DNA of 64,000 bases, taken from assembly GCF_000970345.1 (NCBI RefSeq), contig NZ_LAQU01000009.1, positions 124,001 to 188,000 on the forward strand. Reading direction: 5' to 3'. Position numbers and translations under genes: made by a program. Every line of letters starts with the position of its first letter. Position 1 is the stretch's first letter. Positions 42,161 to 50,394 of the stretch are shown here, piece by piece. The notes under the pieces were generated by a model. The model saw only the letters and a list, made by a program, of their open reading frames with translations, had not been told where the DNA came from and searched no databases. Source of the DNA: Robbsia andropogonis (GTDB lineage Bacteria; Pseudomonadota; Gammaproteobacteria; Burkholderiales; Burkholderiaceae).

Positions 42161-43195
42161 ATGAACCAACCTCACCAGCGCGACCTGGCCACCGCGGCCG
42201 CTACTCCCGCAGCAACGCCCGGCACGCAGACCCGCGGCGCTGACCGCCGTGCCCGCATGCAATCACTGATGCGCACGGCCGGAATGTTGCCGGTGCTGCT
42301 ACTGCTCTGCATCGGCTTCGGCTTCATGACCGACAGTTTTGCGACCATGCAGAATTTGTCGATCGTCGCCCAGCAGGCATCGATCAACATCGTGCTTGCC
42401 GCCGGCATGACTTTCGTCATCCTCACGGGCGGCATCGACCTGTCCGTCGGTTCGATCCTGGCGGCGGCGGCGGTCGGTGCGCTGCTGGCGTCGAACCTTC
42501 CCGGTCTGGGATGGGTCGGCGTTCCCGTCGCCCTGCTCGTTGGCCTCCTGTTCGGCCTCGTCAACGGCGCATTGATCACGTTCCTGCGTCTGCCGCCGTT
42601 TATCGTCACGCTGGGCTCACTGACCGCCGTGCGCGGCATTGCCCGGCTGATGGCGGACGACACGACGATCTTCAACGCCCATCTCCCGTTCGCCTTTATT
42701 GGTAACGGCGCGATCCTGGGCGTGCCGTGGCTCGTCGTGATCGCGCTGGCGGTGGTCGCCTTGTCGTGGTTCATCTTGCGCCGTACAGTGCTTGGCATGC
42801 GCATCTATTCGGTCGGCGGCAACCGCGAAGCCGCACGTCTGTCCGGTATCAACGTGCGGGGCATCGAACTGTTCGTGTATGCCGCTTCCGGGCTGCTTGC
42901 CGGCCTCGGCGCGCTGATGTCCGCTGCCCGCCTTTACGCAGCCAATGGCCTCCAGCTCGGCCAATCATATGAACTCGATGCCATCGCCGCGGTGATTCTC
43001 GGCGGCACCAGCTTTGTCGGCGGTGTCGGCTCGATCGTCGGCACGCTGATCGGCGCACTGATCATCGCGGTACTGTCGAACGGCCTCGTGCTGCTGGGCG
43101 TATCGGACATCTGGCAGTACATTATCAAAGGCCTTGTCATCATCGGCGCCGTCGCGCTGGACCGCTATCGCCAGAGCGGTTCCGCACGCACCTGA
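42161..43195 (+). CDS. sugar ABC transporter permease (CUT2, RbsC-like)
   Basis: This is a 344-residue inner-membrane permease with about nine to ten helices. It contains the CUT2 motifs ILTGGIDLSVGSILAAAA and GGNREAARLSGINVRGIELFVYAASG (cytoplasmic EAA-like loop contacting the ATPase). The C-terminal GGTSFVGGVGSIVGTLIGAL is also characteristic. AGGACAACGAC precedes the ATG, 41 bases after the ATPase gene. The N-terminal 30 residues are an Ala/Thr/Arg-rich tail. Confidence 0.95.
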   Translation: MNQPHQRDLATAAATPAATPGTQTRGADRRARMQSLMRTAGMLPVLLLLCIGFGFMTDSFATMQNLSIVAQQASINIVLAAGMTFVILTGGIDLSVGSILAAAAVGALLASNLPGLGWVGVPVALLVGLLFGLVNGALITFLRLPPFIVTLGSLTAVRGIARLMADDTTIFNAHLPFAFIGNGAILGVPWLVVIALAVVALSWFILRRTVLGMRIYSVGGNREAARLSGINVRGIELFVYAASGLLAGLGALMSAARLYAANGLQLGQSYELDAIAAVILGGTSFVGGVGSIVGTLIGALIIAVLSNGLVLLGVSDIWQYIIKGLVIIGAVALDRYRQSGSART

Positions 43196-43313
43196 TAGGC
43201 CACGGCCCGCTGTCCGGTAGAACTTCCCCCTGATCCGGGCAGCCTGCACACCGGAGCGCGCGCGGGTCCTCGCGCGCTTCTCGACCAACGGGACCCAACG
43301 GAGACAACACGAC

Positions 43314-44261
43314 ATGTTCCAGTTCAAGATCAAAGCCCTTCAAACAGGCCTCGCGTGCGCACTTGCTGTCTCGGCATGCGCCGCGCATGCCGCGGACAAG
43401 CCGCTGAAGTTGATCGGTATCACCGTCGGCTCGCTCGGCAATCCGTACTTCGTGACGGTGGTCAAGGGTGCGGAAGCCGAGGCGAAGGCGATCAACCCGA
43501 ACGCGAAAATCACCGCGGTGTCCGCCGACTACGACCTCAACAAACAGTTCACGCAAATCGACAACTTCATCTCCGCGCATGTCGACCTGATCCTGCTCAA
43601 TGCCTCCGATCCAAAGGCGATCGAGCCGGCCGTGAAGAAAGCGCAGGCGGCCGGCATTCCGGTGATTGCCGTGGACGTCGCGGCCGCAGGTGCCGATGCG
43701 ACCGTGGAGACCGACAACGTCAAGGCCGGGGCGATGGCGTGTGACTACCTGGCGAAGAAGATCGGCGGCAAAGGCAATGTCGTCATCGAGAACGGCCCGC
43801 AGGTATCGGCGGTCACCGATCGCGTGAATGGTTGCAAGAGCGTGTTGGCGAAGATCCCCGGCATCAAGATCCTGTCTTCCGATCAGGATGGGAAAGGATC
43901 GCGCGAAGGTGGGATGGCCGCGATGCAAGGTTACCTGACGCGCTTTCCGAAGCTCGACGGCGTGTTCACGATCAATGATCCGCAAGCGATCGGGAGTGAC
44001 CTCGCCGCGAAGCAATTCAATCGCAACGGCATTGTCATCACATCGGTAGATGGTGCGCCGGACATCGAGGCCGCCCTGAAGTCGAATACGCTCGTGCAAG
44101 CATCCGCCAGCCAGGATCCGTTCGCCATGGCAAAGAAAGCCGTATCCATCGGCTACGGCATCATGAACGGCAAGAAGCCGGACAATCCGACGATCCTGCT
44201 CGATCCGGTGCTGGTCACGCGCGACAACGTGAATAGCTACAAGGGCTGGAGTTCGCACTGA
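43314..44261 (+). CDS. sugar ABC transporter substrate-binding protein (RbsB-like)
   Basis: This is a 315-residue periplasmic binding protein. A Sec signal peptide (ALQTGLACALAVSACAAHA, cleaved after about residue 26) precedes a type 1 periplasmic fold. Landmarks include GITVGSLGNPYFVTVVKGAE, IPVIAVDVAAAGADATVETDN and DGVFTINDPQAIGSDLAAKQF. Related proteins bind ribose, fructose, xylose or galactose. GGAGACAAC precedes the ATG. It is the last gene of the ROK-controlled operon and is usually the most abundant product. Confidence 0.95.
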   Translation: MFQFKIKALQTGLACALAVSACAAHAADKPLKLIGITVGSLGNPYFVTVVKGAEAEAKAINPNAKITAVSADYDLNKQFTQIDNFISAHVDLILLNASDPKAIEPAVKKAQAAGIPVIAVDVAAAGADATVETDNVKAGAMACDYLAKKIGGKGNVVIENGPQVSAVTDRVNGCKSVLAKIPGIKILSSDQDGKGSREGGMAAMQGYLTRFPKLDGVFTINDPQAIGSDLAAKQFNRNGIVITSVDGAPDIEAALKSNTLVQASASQDPFAMAKKAVSIGYGIMNGKKPDNPTILLDPVLVTRDNVNSYKGWSSH

Positions 44262-44296
44262 CACGCCTGATTCGCGGCGCCGCGCGCCGTAATTCA

Positions 44297-44320
44297 CGAT
44301 CGGGTCAGCAAGCCCGATCG
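44297..44320 (+). terminator. weak hairpin after the sugar transport operon
   Basis: 8-bp arms (CGATCGGG at 44297-44304, CCCGATCG at 44313-44320) enclose an 8-base loop about 36 bases past the operon's last stop. There is no T-run, so this may stabilise the mRNA end rather than terminate it. Confidence 0.35.
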
Positions 44321-44381
44321 CATCAAAGTGCCGCGTCCCTTGGGAAAAAGCGGCGTGTCGAAGCGCCTTCTCCGGACGGCC

Positions 44382-44395
44382 GGCAGACGGCAGAC
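44382..44395. repeat. two copies of the heptamer GGCAGAC
   Basis: This is a perfect head-to-tail duplication of a 7-base unit, 6 bases before a longer 7-base repeat array. It may reflect slippage at the boundary of the inserted block. Confidence 0.6.
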
Positions 44396-44400
44396 GTCAC

Positions 44401-44432
44401 ATGGTGCATGGTGCATGGTGCATGGTGCATGG
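44401..44432. repeat. tandem heptamer array (ATGGTGC x 4.6)
   Basis: Four perfect copies of ATGGTGC (44401-44428) are followed by a partial copy ATGG. The array lies 15 bases beyond the stop codon of the cysteine-protease-like frame and outside any gene. The copy number is likely to vary between strains. Confidence 0.95.
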
Positions 44433-44447
44433 CATGCTGACGCACAC

Positions 44448-45833
44448 TTATACCCTTGCACGGTACCAGGTTGGCGCTACCAAGGTCGTGCTGGACGGCA
44501 GAGATTCACCAACCGCACGTGGGACGGTTCCGAACAGTCGCTCGGTTTGCGCAAGCGCTTTGAAATCGGAGAACTTGACGACTTCATTATAGAAGCCGTG
44601 CCGATACATGGCTTGCCATTGCGTATCAGTAGCATAAAGCGCGTTCTCGAAACTGGCGCTGAAACGCCTGAATTGCGCAGCGGTTGGATCAAGCACATAC
44701 GTCTGACCGCCCCTTTTTATCACCATGACAACGTGATTTGCCGGTTGTGCGATGCCTTCCCGCCAAATCAACACACCGCGATACGACACGCGTAGTGAGT
44801 CGCGGCGTATCAATTCACGCCCCAAAAGAGCCGCGTCGTGACACATGCCGGCAGGTTGAAGGATCATCGCCCGCATGCCGACATGGCTATCAAATACTCT
44901 TTGTATATAGGAGAGATAGATCTGATCGATTCGCCTCAGCGGTGTCGGGGTCAAGGCCGGCGCACGCGCTCTGCCCGCAAGCGACCATGCCGCAGCGCGA
45001 TCCCAATATAGACGTCGCATTGAGCGCCATGCGTCATTACTGCCGCGACGAACGCCTAATCTCAATCGGTTTGCCCAGTGCCGCGCTGGTCGGGACAACC
45101 TGCGCAAATGCGGCAAAGCGCTGCGCATTACCTGATACGCTCGCGCCAAGGGAAGCAAGCGTGCTCTTCTGGCAGATTGAATGGCCGCGCGGCCAGCTTT
45201 TAGTGCAGCGTTACCAATGGCCTTTACAGGCAAGCCAAACATCGCCAATACGGCGACGACCTCAAGCGTATCAAGCGCTACGCGACGCCAGCGCACACGA
45301 TAGGTGTCCGTGCCACGCTCCATTTCTATCGCATTATAAAACGGCAGCCAATTCTCCAGCCACTCCGCACTTCCAGGCGTGTATTGGTCTCGCTCGAATG
45401 AATCGACATACTCCCGGAGCACACCCGTCGCGGCAGTCTGCAATTCCGTCAGGATACTGGTCGTTGATGTCGGCCTGGACGGGGTCCCGGAAGCGGTGGC
45501 ATTGACACGTTCCGGCATTCCGGACGATTCCTCTGACGAACGGCTCGCGATAACCAGATGCCATTCGTACGCTAACCGGCGTCTACCATCGCGCTCGGGC
45601 AACCATCCTAGCGCCAATTTCCCGGTGTGCGCCACCATTGCAAGCTGATTTCTTAACGGAAAGCGACGCGGTTTTGAAAGCGCGTTTAATTGTTGCTGAC
45701 ATTCCCCATCCTCTGTCAGGAGTGACACGGCAAGCGAATTGGGATCTTCTTTGCTTTTACAAACGATGAGCGCCGTACCATCGAAACGCACCACCGTTGC
45801 TCGCCACTGGTGCGTGAGCACGTGGTAAGGCAA
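44448..45833 (-). CDS. papain-like (Cys-His-Asp) toxin/effector-type protein, C-terminal part
   Basis: This 461-residue frame resembles no housekeeping family. Visible parts are a beta-rich N-terminal stretch (residues 1-95) and a disordered Ser/Thr/Pro link (96-128). A helical segment contains WLPFYNAIEMERG, and a hydrophobic stretch, ALDTLEVVAVLAMFGLPVKA, spans about 186-205. An Arg-rich region (220-285) follows. The C-terminal domain has GMCHDAALLGRE (Cys331), QPANHVVMVIKRGG (His367) and YVLDPTAAQF (Asp382). The 36- and 15-residue spacing fits papain-like deamidase/protease toxins such as the C3 domain of Pasteurella multocida toxin. The start given is a TTG with no ribosome-binding site. 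The frame is open upstream to 45863 and may be entered by a -1 shift from the preceding frame. Local GC is lower than in flanking genes. Confidence 0.6.
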   Translation of the reverse strand: MPYHVLTHQWRATVVRFDGTALIVCKSKEDPNSLAVSLLTEDGECQQQLNALSKPRRFPLRNQLAMVAHTGKLALGWLPERDGRRRLAYEWHLVIASRSSEESSGMPERVNATASGTPSRPTSTTSILTELQTAATGVLREYVDSFERDQYTPGSAEWLENWLPFYNAIEMERGTDTYRVRWRRVALDTLEVVAVLAMFGLPVKAIGNAALKAGRAAIQSARRARLLPLARAYQVMRSALPHLRRLSRPARHWANRLRLGVRRGSNDAWRSMRRLYWDRAAAWSLAGRARAPALTPTPLRRIDQIYLSYIQRVFDSHVGMRAMILQPAGMCHDAALLGRELIRRDSLRVSYRGVLIWREGIAQPANHVVMVIKRGGQTYVLDPTAAQFRRFSASFENALYATDTQWQAMYRHGFYNEVVKFSDFKALAQTERLFGTVPRAVGESLPSSTTLVAPTWYRARV

Positions 45834-45863
45834 GGCATTTAGTTTTCTTTTCGTTCGCGCCTG
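45834..45863 (-). other. A-rich -1 frame junction between the two effector-like frames
   Basis: On the minus strand the first frame ends CGA AAA GAA AAC TAA (stop at 45839-45841). The second frame, one base behind, is open from 45863 onward. The 25-base overlap (45839-45863) is A-rich (AAAAGAAAAC). A one-base loss in an A-run, or ribosomal -1 slippage, would explain the two frames as one gene. No ribosome-binding site for an independent second start is visible. Confidence 0.5.
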
Positions 45864-48103
45864 TCATACGACAGATCATAGACATGCCCCTGACTGCGCC
45901 AGAGAAGCGGGTGGATACCACCGCGCTGCAATAGGGTCTCCGCCAGGTAAAGCGCATGACGCTCGGCGTCGCGTTCACGATAGAGCGTGAATTGCCGATG
46001 ATATTGAACGCGATAATGGGGGTCCGTCGAGAAAAAGCAACGGCGATAGACAGCGGACCGTATCCGGTCACGAAGCGGTATCGGATTCCACAGACGCTTG
46101 ACGCGCAGATGCTTGGTCCCTTCTTCGAAACACCGCGCACGGTAATACTTCATCGGTAAAAACGATATCGCTTGCATGGCTCGTTGCTTTTCCTCATAAG
46201 CGTCGCTCAATGCCGCGACATAACGAAGCAACGCACCGGTAGTAGGCAATCGATCCGACGCCTCCCACACCGGCTCCGGTTTCAACTTCACGATATAGCG
46301 TAGTAATTGGCCCAGGAAATGGTCGTCATCAACGCCAAGCCAGTGAACCATGTCGAACCGCATGACAAGCAAGTTCGCGGCATAGCGTTGCCGCAATTCG
46401 AGATGCTGCGTCGCGTTCCTCTCGTCATTCCCTGACGCTGTATCAAAGCGTTCCCCGGCACCATCGCTTAACAAGTCGAGGGCACGCTCGGCCAGAGCCT
46501 GCTCCGTTGCATCAACCAAGTCTGCGGTCTTGGCGAGGCCGGTTTGTCGAAAGGCGGCCAATGCCGCTTCGGTAAAGTGCGCCAAGGATAGCGATCTCGC
46601 ACCCTCTTCGCCGCGATGCGGCCTCCACCCGGCAAGACGCAGATCCAAGACAGCATCACTGATCAGGCTAACTCCCCGATGTATTTCGTCCCGGATCGCC
46701 TCCAGTAGATTGCGCGTGAAGCGTACGTCATTCGTTAAAGCGAACGCGACTTGATCGCACATCGATCTGTCGGGTATCGCCTGTGTCAGGTTGCTTGCAA
46801 AATCCGGCGCAGACGCAAGCGCAATCGGCTCCGTAGCACCACTCCGCCCCCCCTCAACCATCGCATTTTCCCGCATCGGTGACGAGGTCGTATTGGACGC
46901 AACGTCCACGGCCCGCATCAGCTCCGCCAAGCCAATAGACTTAATCCGGTCTTCACTCGCTTGATCCTGGGCCGCGACGTAGGTGGCCAGTTGATCCACC
47001 AGGCCGATCACTCGTCGATAACGGCTGCGTAGATCGCAACGCAGCGCTGGAACGCTTTGGATAGCAGCATCGAATTCGACCGCGGAACCGCTGTTGCTAA
47101 CCAACGACAATATATACGGCGCATCATCCAGCAGTGTTTCTGCCGCCGTGACGTTTCCCGACAAATGATCGTCGTTCTCTCGAAAGATCGATCCATTACT
47201 AGGCACCGGATGGACATTCTGCTGCTTCTCCTTGAAGATCTCAGGGTACAGATCATCGTCCATGCCGGGTTCCTCGGCATCGTCGGCCTCATCCCAAAAA
47301 GACGCCAACGCCGTTAATGGCCCCCACGCGCTACCATTCACCATATCCGGAAAATGCGCGGGTGAAACGGTGACATTGCTGTCATCTAAGAAGTCAATAA
47401 CGGATGGTGTGCTTGCCTCCTCATTGGCGAATGACGATGTTGAGACATCTTCTTGCTCCACGGGCGACACGCTCGACTGGGTGGCATTCGCAGGCCAAAG
47501 GTCAGGTACCGTCATCATCTCAACCGTATCCGATTCAAACGCCGCTTCATCGGTTGGCGTCATGAAGCCCGGATCCATATTGGCGGTCACGTTGCGAAGA
47601 TAGCTCAGCACTTCAATGACGCTTCCTCCAGGCGAGGACTCCTCCTGCACACCCGAAAACTGTAATCCCTGGAGCGGGACCGATGCTTCGTGACGAGACG
47701 TTTCATTCAACGCCACGATCGGTATATTGAACAGATCAGACAAGTGCGGACCAGATGCCGCCAGCAAAAGCGCGGGTGCCCGCCAGTTTTCTCGTCGCGA
47801 TCGGTGGCCAGTGGCATGGCCGTGACCTTGGCGTTCATGCCATTGCCAGAGATGGAGAAGGTCACGCCCTTCCTGCAGCCATACCTCATCGTCGTTCGGG
47901 GCAACGCTGCAGAACATCGTTTTCTCATCTTCGGCCCGCGCCCGCGCGCCGACAAGGCGGTTTTCCGCATCGTCCGACCGTTCACCCTCCGCCATCGACA
48001 TCTGCACGCGCGCGTTCTCCGCGGCAACTGAACCGGATGACCGCGGCCTAGGAACCACGGGATTATCGCGCCCAGGACAGAGATGCGACTGGATCGCGCC
48101 CAT
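45839..48103 (-). CDS. effector-like protein of unknown fold, N-terminal part of a possible split toxin
   Basis: This is a 754-residue protein that I do not recognise. It starts at an ATG at 48101-48103 with AGGAG 6 bases upstream and has no Sec signal or transmembrane helix. The N terminus MGAIQSHLC matches the eukaryotic N-myristoylation consensus (Gly2, Ser6), with a Cys at 9. Residues 1-60 are Ser/Pro/Arg/Ala-rich, as in type III secreted proteins. Residues 130-330 are acidic and disordered (for example DEADDAEEPGMDDD), and helices dominate after about 340. The last 100 residues are basic and aromatic. Ten N-X-S/T sequons occur among 28 Asn. One line of 60 bases here (47401-47460) has 31 G+C, against 43 in purD (33001-33060). 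It is not a known family, and a host-directed role is inferred. Confidence 0.6.
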   Translation of the reverse strand: MGAIQSHLCPGRDNPVVPRPRSSGSVAAENARVQMSMAEGERSDDAENRLVGARARAEDEKTMFCSVAPNDDEVWLQEGRDLLHLWQWHERQGHGHATGHRSRRENWRAPALLLAASGPHLSDLFNIPIVALNETSRHEASVPLQGLQFSGVQEESSPGGSVIEVLSYLRNVTANMDPGFMTPTDEAAFESDTVEMMTVPDLWPANATQSSVSPVEQEDVSTSSFANEEASTPSVIDFLDDSNVTVSPAHFPDMVNGSAWGPLTALASFWDEADDAEEPGMDDDLYPEIFKEKQQNVHPVPSNGSIFRENDDHLSGNVTAAETLLDDAPYILSLVSNSGSAVEFDAAIQSVPALRCDLRSRYRRVIGLVDQLATYVAAQDQASEDRIKSIGLAELMRAVDVASNTTSSPMRENAMVEGGRSGATEPIALASAPDFASNLTQAIPDRSMCDQVAFALTNDVRFTRNLLEAIRDEIHRGVSLISDAVLDLRLAGWRPHRGEEGARSLSLAHFTEAALAAFRQTGLAKTADLVDATEQALAERALDLLSDGAGERFDTASGNDERNATQHLELRQRYAANLLVMRFDMVHWLGVDDDHFLGQLLRYIVKLKPEPVWEASDRLPTTGALLRYVAALSDAYEEKQRAMQAISFLPMKYYRARCFEEGTKHLRVKRLWNPIPLRDRIRSAVYRRCFFSTDPHYRVQYHRQFTLYRERDAERHALYLAETLLQRGGIHPLLWRSQGHVYDLSYDRRERKEN

Positions 48104-48437
48104 ATGTTGCTCCTATAGTGTGATCGACAGTTCTGGCGGCGTACACGCCATCGCACGCTTTGTTACTTACAAACAATAAGACATGCGCCAAAGGTTGCGT
48201 AGTCTTCCATTCGGTCGGATTGCGGGAAACCGGATTCTTGTCTCAAGGGCAGCGCCGGGTTTCCAGATTCATGGCGCGCTTTACCTCTTATTTTATTTCG
48301 TTATCCTTATTTTTAAAAAAACGAAGCAGTGATCAAGTGACTCTCTCTGAAGCCGTCTGCCTTCGTGAAGATGCGCTAAGGGGCCTCGGTCGCCATGCTA
48401 CCGATGTGGTGAACCGTCGAACCTCCGCTTCAGGCAG
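48104..48437. other. regulatory region upstream of the effector-like genes
   Basis: This AT-rich gap follows msbA on the same strand. It has a 15-base inverted repeat TTTGT-N5-ACAAA (48159-48173), about 56 bases upstream of the effector ATG. It also has GGAAACC/GGTTTCC arms (48225-48231 and 48258-48264), and TTCGTT/AACGAA arms (48297-48302 and 48320-48325) around an A/T-run. No direct TTCG-N16-TTCG (hrpII/PIP) box is visible. It could be a silenced, regulator-controlled promoter. Confidence 0.45.
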
Positions 48438-50243
48438 TCAGTCCGCGGAAGCGGCAGCCATGTCGCCGGCACGTTCATACTGGATACGATGCAGCGTTGC
48501 GTACAGGCCATCCTTGCGCAGTAGCTCGGCGTGACTGCCCTCTTCCACCAGGCGTCCGGCTTCCATGACCAGAATGCGGTCGGCCCGTTCGATGGTCGAC
48601 AGACGGTGTGCGATCACCAGCGTCGTGCGCCCTTCCATTAATTTCTCGAGCGCAACCTGGACATGGCGTTCCGATTCCGAATCCAGCGCCGATGTCGCCT
48701 CGTCGAGGATGAGAATCGGGGCATCCTTGTAGATTGCCCGCGCGATGGCCAGTCGCTGCCGTTGACCACCCGACAGGCGCATGCCGTTGTCACCCACCTG
48801 CGTCCTGAGCCCTTCCGGCCAACCGGCAACGGCCTCGGTCAGGTTCGCCGCGGCCAATGCGGCTTCAACGCGCGGGACGTCGATTTCCTGACCATAGGCG
48901 ACATTCGCCGCGATCGTGTCGTTGAACAACACGACATCCTGGCTGACGAAAGCGATTTGCCTGCGTAGGTCCGCCAGGCGATACTGGTTGATCGGCTCGC
49001 CATCGATCGAGATCGTGCCTTCCGTTGCATCGAAGAAACGCGGCAACAGGTTCACTAATGTCGTCTTACCGCTGCCGGATGGCCCCACGAGCGCGATCAT
49101 CTCGCCTGGACGCGCCTCGAAGGTGATGTCCGATAACACCGGACGGACCGTCTCGCCATAGCGGAATCCCACCCGCTCGAAGCGAACGGCGCCACCGGAT
49201 CGCATCAGCGGTTTGTCGCCACCCGATGTCTCCGGCGGTTCGTCGATCAGGCCGAAGATCAATTCCGCAGCCGTCATCCCCTTCTGCAGCGGCTGGTTCA
49301 CATCCGTCAGGTGCTTCAGCGGCGAGATGATCAGCAGCATCGCCGTCACAAACGACACGAAGCCGCCCACTGTGGTCTGGTCGTGCGCGGATTGGATCAT
49401 CGCGATCGCCAACACCACCGCGAGTGCGATCGACGCAATGAATTGCGTGATCGGCTGCGCCAGCCCGCCGGTTACCGCCATGCGCATGGCGTAGCCACGC
49501 AGGATCTTGCTCATTTCGCGAAAGCGGTCCATTTCGTAGGCTTCCCCGTTATGGACCTTGACAACCTTGTAGCCCCCGACGGTCTCCTCGACGATATAGG
49601 ACAGTTGATTGGTCTGCGTTTGAAAGTCACGGTTCAGACGCCGTAAGCGACGGTTGATCCTCCGGACGAGCCACGCGATCACCGGCAGAATGACCGCGAT
49701 GATCAACGTCAATTGCCAGTTCCGATAGAACAGCAGTCCGAGCAGGCACAGCACTGTCATCGAGTCACGCACCAACGTGACCATGACCCCGCTGAGCGTA
49801 TTGAGGATGTTGTTCACCTCGAACACGATTGCGTTGATGATCGTGCTGGCCGTCTCACGTTGGAAAAATGCAACACGCGCGTGCAGCATCTTCTCGAACA
49901 TTTCCTGACGCAATTTCAGCAGTATTTGGGTGCTGATCCGATTCAGCAGATAGCCGGACGCATATTGCGCCGCCCCACGCACCAACGCCAATACAACCAC
50001 GGCGATCGGAATGGCCCATTTGGAAAGCGCACCCTTGGTGTCGCCAAACCCGTTGTCCACTAACGGCTTCAGCAACCACGGAATGCCCGCCTCACTCGCG
50101 GCAACCAGGCCCATCGCCAAGGCTGCCCCGATCAGGACGGCCAGATGCGGGCGCACGTAGCTTCGCAGGCGGCGGAACACGGCGGTGTTCGCAATGGGTT
50201 TTGCCGTGGCGCTACGGGCGGGAGATGAGGCGCTTGTAGTCAT
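48438..50243 (-). CDS. msbA: lipid A export ATP-binding/permease protein MsbA
   Basis: This ABC half-transporter flips lipid A-core across the inner membrane. The 601-residue product from the ATG at 50241-50243 has six helices (about residues 35-320). A nucleotide-binding domain has Walker [19 protein letters not shown], signature [15 protein letters not shown] and Walker [14 protein letters not shown] longer frame to 50603 is unconserved. It diverges from the O-antigen ligase gene, fitting an LPS gene cluster. Confidence 0.96.
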   Translation of the reverse strand: MTTSASSPARSATAKPIANTAVFRRLRSYVRPHLAVLIGAALAMGLVAASEAGIPWLLKPLVDNGFGDTKGALSKWAIPIAVVVLALVRGAAQYASGYLLNRISTQILLKLRQEMFEKMLHARVAFFQRETASTIINAIVFEVNNILNTLSGVMVTLVRDSMTVLCLLGLLFYRNWQLTLIIAVILPVIAWLVRRINRRLRRLNRDFQTQTNQLSYIVEETVGGYKVVKVHNGEAYEMDRFREMSKILRGYAMRMAVTGGLAQPITQFIASIALAVVLAIAMIQSAHDQTTVGGFVSFVTAMLLIISPLKHLTDVNQPLQKGMTAAELIFGLIDEPPETSGGDKPLMRSGGAVRFERVGFRYGETVRPVLSDITFEARPGEMIALVGPSGSGKTTLVNLLPRFFDATEGTISIDGEPINQYRLADLRRQIAFVSQDVVLFNDTIAANVAYGQEIDVPRVEAALAAANLTEAVAGWPEGLRTQVGDNGMRLSGGQRQRLAIARAIYKDAPILILDEATSALDSESERHVQVALEKLMEGRTTLVIAHRLSTIERADRILVMEAGRLVEEGSHAELLRKDGLYATLHRIQYERAGDMAAASAD

Positions 50244-50394
50244 CGGTGTCGGCCAGCGCGCGTGCCGCGGCACGCGCCAAACAAAAGGAGGCCCATTATA
50301 TCGGTCACCCCTATCAGCGCAATCCCATGCGGTAATGCGGCGCGCTGCGCGTATTACGCCCATGCTACACTTGGTGTGGATAACAGACCAACGC

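Noticed and set aside
43140..44297. Minus-strand frame of 385 codons opposite the sugar-binding protein gene
   Set aside because: The plus-strand gene has a clear signal peptide and periplasmic fold. The antisense frame is composition-driven.
48104..48330. Search for an hrpII/PIP-type box (TTCG-N16-TTCG) before the effector-like gene
   Set aside because: Only an inverted TTCG/CGAA pair 23 bases apart occurs. The required direct repeat is absent.
48160..48534. Plus-strand frame of 124 codons between the effector-like gene and msbA
   Set aside because: It overlaps the msbA end and shows no ribosome-binding site or recognisable features.
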